Assembly: GCA_027486725.1 (NCBI GenBank)
Contig: JAIXOP010000013.1
Coordinates: forward strand, 1 to 64,000
Direction of reading: 5' to 3'
DNA from: Burkholderiales bacterium
GTDB lineage: Bacteria > Pseudomonadota > Gammaproteobacteria > Burkholderiales > Burkholderiaceae_A
Length of the DNA stretch: 64,000 bases
Shown: positions 33,170-40,827 of the stretch, piece after piece
Layout of the letters: every line of letters begins with the position of its first letter
Numbering within the stretch: position 1 is the stretch's first letter
Position numbers and translations under genes: made by a program
Notes under the pieces: generated by a model
Told to the model about the DNA's origin: nothing
Seen by the model: the letters and a program-made list of their open reading frames with translations, nothing else
Databases searched by the model: none

Positions 33170-33753
33170 GGCTGCACCTGCGGCGATTTGCGTTGAAACA
33201 CCACGTGGACCCAACGACCCTCATCGACGGGGATCGTGAGCAACGACAGCGACTCCCCGCGACGGGATGCGTGGCTGATCCAGGGCTGGGTGGCCTCTGG
33301 CATGGCTGGAAGTTCACCCACCACGCCGTGGCGAAGCCGAAGCTCCTGGTGCGCATTGGCGATCTCCAGCGCAGAGGGGAATGTGGACGGCAGGGTGAGT
33401 GGTGTCACGCGAATGACAACCCCATCCGCGGGCGCCCACTCGGCACCGCTGACCAGCCGAGGATCGGGCCGGAGGGTGGCGAGCTCCGCGGTGACGCGCC
33501 AGCCGGTGGCCTCACGGTCTACGGCACGCCACTGCTCGGCCTGCCAACGCCCAGGGGTGAGCAGGCGTGCCACCACGCACCAGCCGGGAACCTCATGACG
33601 AAAGACCATGGTCGTCTGACGCTCCCACAGCACCGCGGTGGCATCGCGGGCGGCGCAGCCGCCCAGTTCGGAACGGCGGTGCTCCAGCTGCATCGCCGAG
33701 GCACTGGACCAGAGCAGCAACGACGACACGATCACGAAAAGGAGGCGGGTCAT
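33166..33753 (-). CDS. Secreted hypothetical protein of the Tad operon
   Basis: A 195-aa protein I do not recognise. It has a clear signal peptide (MTRLLFVIVSSLLLWSSASA) with a likely cut after SASA. The mature part has two cysteines (GGCAARD and GWCVVAR) that could form a disulfide, and is otherwise beta-rich with Trp and Arg. Coupled starts and stops on both sides (ATGA at 33753 and at 33166) place it firmly in the pilus operon. By position it could replace RcpB or another periplasmic Tad component, but no sequence evidence supports that. Confidence 0.7.
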   Translation of the reverse strand: MTRLLFVIVSSLLLWSSASAMQLEHRRSELGGCAARDATAVLWERQTTMVFRHEVPGWCVVARLLTPGRWQAEQWRAVDREATGWRVTAELATLRPDPRLVSGAEWAPADGVVIRVTPLTLPSTFPSALEIANAHQELRLRHGVVGELPAMPEATQPWISHASRRGESLSLLTIPVDEGRWVHVVFQRKSPQVQP

Positions 33754-34454
33754 GGCCGAACCCCTGGCGGAGCCTGGGTGCCCGGGAAAGGCCGCATCCA
33801 GTCGAGTCGATGAAAGCCCCGCGAAAAAGGGCGGCTCCCACGCTCAAGGCCGATGGATTCAAACAAAGGCATCAGCACCTGAGTCGCCGGCGCATGCACC
33901 ACCGAGATCAACGCGCGCATGGCCTCCGATGGCTCTGCCCCGGACGCCACCCGCAGCTGGGCAAGGCCCTGATTCTGCGTGGCCCAGTCTTCGGTGTGCA
34001 TGGCCAGGGAACGATGGGTTGCGATGCGGCCGGCCGAGGCCCAATGGAAGTCTTCCGCAACCGAGACACGAACGAGACTGCGAGGATCTGGGAGCTCAAA
34101 CAGCTGGTCTGCAGCCCTCTGGGTGGCGCCCCGAAGCACATCCCCCAAGCGATCCAAAGGGCGTTGTCCCCCGACATCGGCCACGGGCCGATCGATCGAA
34201 ATGTCGGGACTGGGAAGACCCTGAACCCCCGCCGCCTTCACCCATCGGCTGCAGCCCTGAGGGTCCAGTCGGCAGGCATCGAGAAGACCGCGGCCGGCCG
34301 AGATGGCCTCGGACTCCTGCAGGCCAACCCGAAACACCACAGACAGACCAACAGCCACCAATGCGAGGGGCACCACCAAGATGAGTGATTCGAGAATTGC
34401 CTGTCCGCTCGGTGGACGGGAACGCAAACCAGGGCTGCGCAATGGGCGACTCAT
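33750..34454 (-). CDS. tadE: TadE-like minor pseudopilin
   Basis: A 234-aa protein with a short basic leader and a pseudopilin-type segment PPSGQAILESLILVVPLALV. Cleavage after Gly would leave QAILE, with Glu at position +5, as required for prepilin peptidase substrates. One transmembrane helix follows, then a mainly soluble domain with one Cys pair (DACRLDPQGC). It probably acts in initiation or at the base of the Flp pilus. Both ends overlap neighbours by 4 bp. Confidence 0.78.
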   Translation of the reverse strand: MSRPLRSPGLRSRPPSGQAILESLILVVPLALVAVGLSVVFRVGLQESEAISAGRGLLDACRLDPQGCSRWVKAAGVQGLPSPDISIDRPVADVGGQRPLDRLGDVLRGATQRAADQLFELPDPRSLVRVSVAEDFHWASAGRIATHRSLAMHTEDWATQNQGLAQLRVASGAEPSEAMRALISVVHAPATQVLMPLFESIGLERGSRPFSRGFHRLDWMRPFPGTQAPPGVRP

Positions 34455-35755
34455 GGTGCCTCCGTTCGTCGGGATGCCAGGGTGGTGGCGAGCAGCTCAT
34501 CGGCCGCACTGACCGGAACCAGCCTCGACGTCCAGTAGGGCTGGAACACACTCGGCAGTTCGTTGCTGCCCGCGGGCGCAACAAAGGTTGCCTCGGCCGC
34601 TGCCAGGGTCCAGAGCGCCCCGCCCAGCAGGTTGCTCTGCGGAGCCGACTCGTGCGTTGCTCGGGCGAACCGACTCTGGTGCTGAGGAAGACGAACCATC
34701 ACGGGAACGCGAAAGCGCTGGCGCAGCCGGGCTTCGGCAGTGCCATCGGCAAAATCGCGCAGGCTGGCCAGCCCCAGGTAGCCTCTTGCCACCATGGGGT
34801 CGGCCTCGGCCGACCTGCGGGCGCTGGGATTGACGGCACTGGCGGCATGCACCGATGCAGACCAGGGATCGGATTCGCCGGCTCCCCGCGCTGCCCCCCA
34901 GCCCAGGGCGATGCCCTCGGAGGTGTTGCGACAGAATGGGTTGAACCGACCACCCCGGCGCCAGAAGTGCAAGGAGAGCGTGTCGGTGGCAACCCAGCCC
35001 GAGAGATCGTCGGCCAACGCTGTGGCACCCCGACGTCGGATCGGGGCGAACAAATGCGACGCGCTCCGGGGGATGCAGGTCACCAACGGCACCAGCGACT
35101 GATCGAAGCTCCTTCCCTGAGTGAAAGGGTCCAGGGTCTGGCGGAGATGGGCCACATGGGGCTGCCGTGCAGTGCCGGTGTGATCTACGACCGCACGCGA
35201 ATAGGCCACCACATCTGCCGTGGCGAGCGTCTGGCCAAACGCACGGCGGTCAGCACTCCAAATGACCTCATTGACGAGCGACTGCGTGAGGAATGGCGAG
35301 GCCGAGGCATGCATGACCCGCTGGGAGCTTGCCAGGGCTCGGGTGTAAAACGATCGCAGCGGAACCTCGGCCGCCACCGCCGCATGGGTTGAGCGCTTGA
35401 GGAGTTCGGCTCCACGATGAATCGACTCCAAGGTGGGACCGATGTAAGGGATGAACTGCGCGAGCTGCGCACCATTGCCCGAGGTCTTCTCCAGTTGCGC
35501 AACCCAGGCCGCCAGAGTCAGGCTCTGGGCCATCATGGCTTCATTGGCAGCGATGGCTCGATTTGCATAGGCCTGATAATTCAGCGCCTGAGCCATCTGT
35601 GTGGCAGCCGACAGGGCGGCAGCATCGGCCAGATGATCGAGTTGATTGCGCTCTTGCACGGCATTGGTCTGACGCCCCAGCAGGACCAAGGCGAGGCCAG
35701 CCACAGCAAGCAGTGCCAGGCCACCCGCCGCGAGGAATCCCCGGGGCGCCGACAT
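34451..35755 (-). CDS. TadG-like pilus assembly protein
   Basis: A 434-aa protein with an N-terminal membrane helix (GFLAAGGLALLAVAGLALVL) followed by QTNAVQERNQLDHLADAAAL and SAATQMAQALNYQAYANRAI, the heptad-like helix common to TadG/TadE-like N-terminal domains. No von Willebrand factor A domain, typical of full TadG, is recognisable in the remainder, which is predicted periplasmic. It starts at ATG 35755, sharing one base with the flp stop (TGATG). Confidence 0.72.
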   Translation of the reverse strand: MSAPRGFLAAGGLALLAVAGLALVLLGRQTNAVQERNQLDHLADAAALSAATQMAQALNYQAYANRAIAANEAMMAQSLTLAAWVAQLEKTSGNGAQLAQFIPYIGPTLESIHRGAELLKRSTHAAVAAEVPLRSFYTRALASSQRVMHASASPFLTQSLVNEVIWSADRRAFGQTLATADVVAYSRAVVDHTGTARQPHVAHLRQTLDPFTQGRSFDQSLVPLVTCIPRSASHLFAPIRRRGATALADDLSGWVATDTLSLHFWRRGGRFNPFCRNTSEGIALGWGAARGAGESDPWSASVHAASAVNPSARRSAEADPMVARGYLGLASLRDFADGTAEARLRQRFRVPVMVRLPQHQSRFARATHESAPQSNLLGGALWTLAAAEATFVAPAGSNELPSVFQPYWTSRLVPVSAADELLATTLASRRTEAP

Positions 35756-36045
35756 CAGTGGTTGCCCTCGTTGTAGTTGCGCAGATCCTTCCGGGTGTTG
35801 GCCTCACCCCGGGCGGCATTGGCAGAGGTGCTCGCCGCACTCAACGCACTGGAGGCATCGTTGCCCGCGATTTCCTGAGCAATGCCAGCGGTCTGATTTC
35901 GGATCGTCTGACCAAGGAGGGTGTAGACGCCGATGGCGGCCACCGCGACCACCGCCACGACGATGATGTACTCGGTCATGCCCTGACCCAAGGGCAGAAC
36001 ACCCGGACGCAGACCGCGGAAGGAATGTGGGATGAGAAATTGCAT
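35755..36045 (-). CDS. flp: Flp-type pilin
   Basis: Major pilin candidate of the Tad system, 96 aa. A 20-residue leader ends PLG, and the processed form would begin QGMTEYIIVVAVVAVAAIGV, with the Flp-type Glu5-Tyr6 pair and a hydrophobic polymerisation helix. The C-terminal tail (about 50 residues, rich in Ala, Ser and Asn) is longer than in the smallest Flp proteins. It is the first gene of the operon. Its RBS (GGAG) lies within one arm of a stem-loop (36047-36075), which may limit translation. Confidence 0.82.
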   Translation of the reverse strand: MQFLIPHSFRGLRPGVLPLGQGMTEYIIVVAVVAVAAIGVYTLLGQTIRNQTAGIAQEIAGNDASSALSAASTSANAARGEANTRKDLRNYNEGNH

Positions 36046-36046
36046 G

Positions 36047-36075
36047 CTGAGCTCCAGGGGGGTTGGGGAGCTCAG
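36047..36075 (-). promoter_or_regulatory. Stem-loop sequestering the flp ribosome-binding site
   Basis: On the minus strand CTGAGCTCC-N11-GGAGCTCAG (36075-36047) is a perfect nine-base-pair inverted repeat. The 3' arm contains the GGAG Shine-Dalgarno and ends one base before the ATG at 36045. In the mRNA, the hairpin would hide the RBS, so opening by a protein, RNA or temperature could control pilin synthesis. Confidence 0.6.
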
Positions 36076-36169
36076 AGTCTGTCAATTTCGCGGGGGCCTG
36101 CCCATCGTGCAGATGGCCTAAGTGAAAGTCATAAACAAGGGGGCCTAGGCCAGGGGGACCCAGACCGCC

Positions 36170-36191
36170 GCGCCCCCTCCGAGGGAGGCGC
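36170..36191 (-). other. Weak hairpin downstream of the ZIP transporter
   Basis: GCGCC...GGCGC with inner CC/GG pairs lies 12 bp after the transporter stop. It lacks a T-run, so it may be a factor-dependent terminator or chance in GC-rich DNA. The rest of the 157-bp gap up to flp must hold the Tad operon promoter, but no clear -35/-10 or sigma-54 site was found. Confidence 0.25.
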
Positions 36192-36202
36192 AGCGAGGAG
36201 AA

Positions 36203-37006
36203 TCAATGCGCGTGCAGTCCTGTGCTGGCCAGCCAGGCCACCGCTACGCCCACCACCATCAGCAGTGGCTGACGCCAGGTGGCATGCGTGTGCCCATGGG
36301 CATGCTGGTGCTCGGCCTCGGCGTGCAGCTGCGGAATGAGGTCCGAAAGGGCGATGTAGATGAAGCTGCTGGCTGCCACCACCAAGACATAGGGCAGCAG
36401 GCTGGAGCTCTCGCCCAGGAAGTAAATGCCCGCAACACCACCAGCCGCTGAGCCCAAGCCCGCCAGCAGCAGCGCCATCAGGGCCTTGATTCTGGTGAAG
36501 CCGCTGTTGAGCAGCACAATGAAATTCCCGATCTGCTGCGGCACCTCGTGGGTGGCGATGGCCACCGCCGTCATGAGTCCCAGATAGGCATCCACGCGAA
36601 ACGCTGCCGCGATGAGCACGCCGTCGGCCAGGGCATGGATGCCACTGCCCACCAGCAGATTCACGCCGCCTCGGCCCGCCGCCTGGGCATCCCGCCCGTG
36701 CGGATGGTGGTGGCCGTCCATCTCATGGTGGTGGTCGTGCCGCAGCAGCTGCAGCCGCTCCAGCAAGAAGAACCCCAGCAGACCGCCCAGCAGGGTGGTG
36801 GTCATGGCGTGGGGCTCACTGCCGGGCTGATGCAGGCTCTCGGGCAGCAGATGCAGCAGGGCGGTGCCCAGCAGCAGGCCCGCCGAAAAACTGACCATCT
36901 GATCCACCGCCTTGGAGAGCCGGCCCACTGAAACCAGGCTCGCCAAGAGAATGCTGATGGCCGATGCCACCACGCAGGCGGCAAGAACGCTCGCCAACAG
37001 GGTCAT
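36203..37006 (-). CDS. ZIP-family metal transporter
   Basis: Inner-membrane divalent-metal importer (zinc or broad range), 267 aa with about eight hydrophobic segments. The His-rich loop HDHHHEMDGHHHPHG (about 98-112) and the metal-binding helices VGSGIHALADGVLIAAAF and AIATHEVPQQIGNFIVL contain the family's His/Asn/Glu ligands. A second His cluster (HQHAHGHTHA) sits near the C-terminus. ATG 37006 overlaps the dienelactone hydrolase stop as ATGA; the longer ORF start is not preferred. It could be ZupT-like, but the symbol is left open. Confidence 0.88.
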   Translation of the reverse strand: MTLLASVLAACVVASAISILLASLVSVGRLSKAVDQMVSFSAGLLLGTALLHLLPESLHQPGSEPHAMTTTLLGGLLGFFLLERLQLLRHDHHHEMDGHHHPHGRDAQAAGRGGVNLLVGSGIHALADGVLIAAAFRVDAYLGLMTAVAIATHEVPQQIGNFIVLLNSGFTRIKALMALLLAGLGSAAGGVAGIYFLGESSSLLPYVLVVAASSFIYIALSDLIPQLHAEAEHQHAHGHTHATWRQPLLMVVGVAVAWLASTGLHAH

Positions 37007-37914
37007 GCGATGGTCTTCGCAAACCAGGCCAGGCAACGCTTCCAGGCATCTTCGGCCTGCTCCTTGCGGTAGCTCGGCCGGTAGTCCGCATGGAAGGCGT
37101 GCGGCGTGTCAGGGTAGAGAATGATGTCCGAGGCCTGGGCCGCCGCAGGGCCAGTGGAGAGCAGAAACTTCATTTCCTCCACATCCGCATTCGGAATTCC
37201 CGAGTCTGCGCCGCCATACAGGCCGAGCACGGGCCACTTCAGCTTTTCCACCACATCGATGGGATGCACGGGCGTTTCGGATGTGACGGTCGTGCGCAGC
37301 CGGCCATACCAGGCCACCCCGGCGCGAATCTCAGGGATCGCCGCCGAGGCCATCCACACGATGCGGCCACCCCAGCAAAAGCCCGTGATGCCCACCTGGC
37401 CGGAGCCGCGCCCCTCGGTCCGGGCCCAGGCCATGGCCGAGCGGACATCGCCCAGAACCTGGGCATCGGGCACCTTGCTCACGATGTTCTGAAAGAGGGC
37501 TGGAACGCTGTCGTATTTCGTGGGGTCGCCCTGCCGCTGGAAGAACTCCGGGGCCACTGCCAGGTAGCCCTGCTGAGCGAATCGGCGGCAGACATCCTTG
37601 ATGTGCTCATGCACACCAAAAATCTCTTGGACCACGATGATGGTCTTGAAATTTTTCCCCTGGGCAGGCCGGGCGAAGTAGGCATCGATGGGGCTGCCAT
37701 TGCCCGTGAGCTTGACCGTGCCCGTGGTGAGGCCCTGGTCGGAAGTGGTGATGACCTGCGCCTGCAGGTCCCCAGTGGGGGCCACGGCGGCAGCAAACCC
37801 AGCAAGCGCGGAGGCCGCTAAAAATCCACGGCGGCTGTGGGGAAGCAGCCCCTCGGGCAGGTCGCCCGAGTTCGCACCGCGCAACGACTTCACTTCTTGA
37901 ATCCATGAATCCAT
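37003..37914 (-). CDS. Tat-exported dienelactone hydrolase family protein
   Basis: Alpha/beta hydrolase of the dienelactone hydrolase family, 303 aa from ATG 37914, which has AAGGAG seven bases upstream. The N-terminus is a twin-arginine signal (SRRGFLAASALAGFAAAVAP, Arg 28-29), so the enzyme is exported folded. The catalytic Cys 180 is in TGFCWGGR, with Asp in YGGADSGIP and His in PHAFHADYR, the Cys-His-Asp triad of the family. Substrates could be chloro-dienelactones or other esters and lactones. It is coupled to the metal transporter downstream. The leader upstream of the start contains GGGTTTG-like short repeats of no clear role. Confidence 0.87.
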   Translation of the reverse strand: MDSWIQEVKSLRGANSGDLPEGLLPHSRRGFLAASALAGFAAAVAPTGDLQAQVITTSDQGLTTGTVKLTGNGSPIDAYFARPAQGKNFKTIIVVQEIFGVHEHIKDVCRRFAQQGYLAVAPEFFQRQGDPTKYDSVPALFQNIVSKVPDAQVLGDVRSAMAWARTEGRGSGQVGITGFCWGGRIVWMASAAIPEIRAGVAWYGRLRTTVTSETPVHPIDVVEKLKWPVLGLYGGADSGIPNADVEEMKFLLSTGPAAAQASDIILYPDTPHAFHADYRPSYRKEQAEDAWKRCLAWFAKTIA

Positions 37915-37979
37915 CACGATCTCCTTGGTTTGCGTTGGGTTTGCATTGGGTTTGTCGTCAGTGTGCATTCAGCGTTGAC

Positions 37980-40796
37980 TCAATGTGCATCGTCCCAGTT
38001 GGGACCCGATCCTACCGACACCAGCAGGGGCACGGCCAGTTGGCCAGCGCCCTCCATCACCGAGGTCACGCGGGCTGCAACTTCAGCCAGCGCCGCCTCG
38101 GGCACTTCAAAAATCAGCTCGTCGTGGACCTGCAACAGCATCTTTGCCGGGAGCCGTTCCTGCTCGATGGCCCGATGCAGCTGCACCATCGCCCGCTTGA
38201 TGAGGTCGGCGGCTGTGCCCTGCATGGGTGCATTGATGGCCACCCGCTCGGCGGCCGCACGCCGGGGGCCATTGGCGCCCGCAATGTCGGGAAGCCAGAG
38301 CCGCCGCCCAAAGACCGTTTCCACATAGCCGCGCTGCCGCGCCTCGGCCTTGATGCGCTCCATGTAGGCCGCCACACCGGGATACCGCGCAAAGTAGCGC
38401 TCGATGTAGCCCGCTGCGGCACCCCGGTCGATGCCCAGGTTCTGCGCCAGCCCAAAGGCGCTCATGCCGTAGATGAGTCCGAAATTGATCACCTTGGCGG
38501 TGCGGCGCTGATCGTCGTCGACGGCATCGGTCGGCACACCGAAGATCTCGGCTGCCGTGGCGCGGTGGACGTCCTTGCCCGAGAGAAAGGCGCTGCACAG
38601 GCCCTCGTCGCCCGAGAGGTGGGCCATGATGCGCAGCTCAATCTGCGAGTAGTCGGCCGAGACCAGCAGATGCCCCGGGGGAGCCACGAAGGCCTTGCGG
38701 ATGCGCCGCCCCTCGGCGGTGCGGATGGGAATATTTTGAAGGTTGGGGTCGCTCGAGGCCAGGCGCCCGGTGATGGCGACCGCCTGGGAGAAGGTGGTGT
38801 GAATTCGGCCCGTGCGCACATCGACCATGCGCGGCAGTTTCTCGGTGTAGGTGCTCTTGAGCTTTGAGAGGCTGCGCCACTCCAGCAGGACCTTGGGCAG
38901 CGGGTAATTTTGGGCCAGGGTCTCGAGCACATCCTCGTCGGTGGAGGGTGCGCCTTTGGCCGTCTTCTTGACCGGGGGATAGCCCAGCCGATCAAAGAGG
39001 ATCTCGCCCAGCTGCTTGGGCGACCCCAAATTGAAGGGCTGGCCAGCCAGGGCATGCGCCTGGCGCTCCAGGGCATCGATCTGGGCTCCGAGCTCGTGGG
39101 TCTGTGCCTCGAGCAGGGCAGAGTCGATGCGAATGCCCTGCGTCTCCATCTCAAAGAGAACCCGCAGGCTGGGGATCTCAATCTCGGTGTAGATCTCGCG
39201 CAACTTCGCATCGGCCTCGATCTGAGGCCAGAGGGTCTGGTGCACGCAAAGCGTGAAGTCCGAGTCCTCGCACGAGTATTGCGTGGCCACCGCCACATCG
39301 ACCTGCTCAAAGCCAATGCGCCCCACGCCCTTGCCGGTGACATCGTCGTAGGACAGTCCGCGCCGGCCGAGATGGCGCTCGGCCAGGCTTCCCAAATCAT
39401 GGCTCTTGTGCGCCTCGAGCACATACGACTGCAGCAGTGTGTCGTGGATCGGGCCGCGCACCTCCATGCCCGCCGCCCGCAGGACATGCAGGTCGTACTT
39501 CATGTTCTGAGCGAGCTTGGCGTGGGCCTCGGATTCAAACCAGGGCCGGAGAGCCTCGGCCACCTCGGGCCAGCCCAGCTGCGCGGGTGCACCAGCGTAG
39601 GCATGGCCCACCGGCACATAGGCCGCCTGCCCGGGCGCCCACGAAAAAGACAGGCCCACCAGCTGGGCATGGCGCGCATCGAGCGAGGTGGTCTCGGTGT
39701 CGAAGGCGGCAAGCTCCGCCGACAGCAGCGAGCTCGCCAGGGCAGCCAGCGCGGCAGGCGTGTCGATGGTGGCGTAGTGGATGTCGGTGGGTGGCGCAGG
39801 GAGGTCCCCGTGGCCGGTGCGCTCGGCCAAATCGCTGGGGCTGCTGTTGCTGCCGGTGCGGCCGGCAGCGCCCAATGTCGCCGAGCTGGCCGAGGCATCG
39901 GTCAGGCCCTTGAGGGTCCGGTCGAGGTCGTACTCGCGGCGCAGGCGCTCCAGCACCTCGGGCTGCAGGGGCCCCATGCGCAGGCAGACATCCATCTCTG
40001 CCACGGCGCCCGAGAGATCCACATCGGTCTTGATGGTGACCAGGACCTTGGCGGTGGGCAAGAAGCCACCGGCGATGGCATCGCGCAGGTTCTGTCCCAC
40101 CACTCCCGAGACCGAGGCGGCGGCGGCCACCAGCCCATCGAGGGTGTGATGCTCGGCAAGCCACTTGGCCGCCGTCTTGGGGCCCACCTTCGGCACCCCA
40201 GGGACGTTGTCGCTGGTGTCGCCCACCAGGGTGAGATAGTCGATGATCTGGTCGGGGCGGACCCCGAACTTTTCAAAAACCTCGGCGGGGCCAGAGATGC
40301 GCACGGCCGAGCCCTCGCGCGCCATGGTGTCGACGAGGCGAACGCCATCGTGGACGAGCTGCGCCATGTCCTTGTCGCCCGTGGCAATCAGCACCTCCAG
40401 CCCTCGGGCGTGCGCCTGCTGGGCCAAGGTGCCGATCACGTCGTCGGCCTCCACGCCGGGAATCTGAATCAGGGGCCAGCCCAGGGCCCGCACTGCCTCG
40501 AAGATGGCGGGGACCTGAGCCTCCAGGTCCTCGGGCATGGTTCCTCGGTTGGCCTTGTAGTCGGGGTAGATCTCCTCGCGGAAGGTGGGCCCCCGGGGGT
40601 CGAACACGCAGCCCACATGGCTGGCGGGGTAGTCGGCCTGCACCCGCCGCAGCATGTTCACCATGCCCGTGATGGCTCCGGTCGGGTGGCCACTGCGGCT
40701 GCGCAAATCGGGCAGGGCGTGGTAGGCCCGGTACAGGAAGCTCGACGCGTCGATCAGCAGCAGGCGGGCGGGGGTCGCGGGGGCGGGGGCGCTCAT
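37980..40796 (-). CDS. polA: DNA polymerase I
   Basis: Repair and Okazaki-fragment polymerase, 938 aa from ATG 40796 (the ORF runs further into glnS). The 5'-3' exonuclease domain (about 10-290) has LLIDASSFLYRAYHALPDLR and GDTSDNVPGVPKVGPKTAAK. The 3'-5' exonuclease domain keeps its catalytic acids (AAFDTETTSLDARHAQLVGL), so proofreading is probably active. Polymerase motifs are SADYSQIELRIMAHLSGDE (A), RRTAKVINFGLIYGMSAFGL (B) and LQVHDELIFEVPE (C). It is divergent from glnS, with only 31 bp between the starts. Confidence 0.97.
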   Translation of the reverse strand: MSAPAPATPARLLLIDASSFLYRAYHALPDLRSRSGHPTGAITGMVNMLRRVQADYPASHVGCVFDPRGPTFREEIYPDYKANRGTMPEDLEAQVPAIFEAVRALGWPLIQIPGVEADDVIGTLAQQAHARGLEVLIATGDKDMAQLVHDGVRLVDTMAREGSAVRISGPAEVFEKFGVRPDQIIDYLTLVGDTSDNVPGVPKVGPKTAAKWLAEHHTLDGLVAAAASVSGVVGQNLRDAIAGGFLPTAKVLVTIKTDVDLSGAVAEMDVCLRMGPLQPEVLERLRREYDLDRTLKGLTDASASSATLGAAGRTGSNSSPSDLAERTGHGDLPAPPTDIHYATIDTPAALAALASSLLSAELAAFDTETTSLDARHAQLVGLSFSWAPGQAAYVPVGHAYAGAPAQLGWPEVAEALRPWFESEAHAKLAQNMKYDLHVLRAAGMEVRGPIHDTLLQSYVLEAHKSHDLGSLAERHLGRRGLSYDDVTGKGVGRIGFEQVDVAVATQYSCEDSDFTLCVHQTLWPQIEADAKLREIYTEIEIPSLRVLFEMETQGIRIDSALLEAQTHELGAQIDALERQAHALAGQPFNLGSPKQLGEILFDRLGYPPVKKTAKGAPSTDEDVLETLAQNYPLPKVLLEWRSLSKLKSTYTEKLPRMVDVRTGRIHTTFSQAVAITGRLASSDPNLQNIPIRTAEGRRIRKAFVAPPGHLLVSADYSQIELRIMAHLSGDEGLCSAFLSGKDVHRATAAEIFGVPTDAVDDDQRRTAKVINFGLIYGMSAFGLAQNLGIDRGAAAGYIERYFARYPGVAAYMERIKAEARQRGYVETVFGRRLWLPDIAGANGPRRAAAERVAINAPMQGTAADLIKRAMVQLHRAIEQERLPAKMLLQVHDELIFEVPEAALAEVAARVTSVMEGAGQLAVPLLVSVGSGPNWDDAH

Positions 40797-40827
40797 CCCG
40801 GGATTATGGCCGAGCGCGCTTAGAATC

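Noticed and set aside
32590-33813. 407-aa plus-strand ORF across the Tad operon
   Set aside because: It is antisense to cpaB, the 43-aa ORF and the secreted hypothetical, all of which are coupled minus-strand genes.
36076-36160. Sigma-54 promoter for the Tad operon (TGGCCTAGGCCCCCTTG)
   Set aside because: The distance between the GG and the TTG element is about three bases too long for the -24/-12 consensus.
38910-40823. 637-aa plus-strand ORF
   Set aside because: Antisense to polA; no recognisable domain and repetitive Gly/Arg/His composition.
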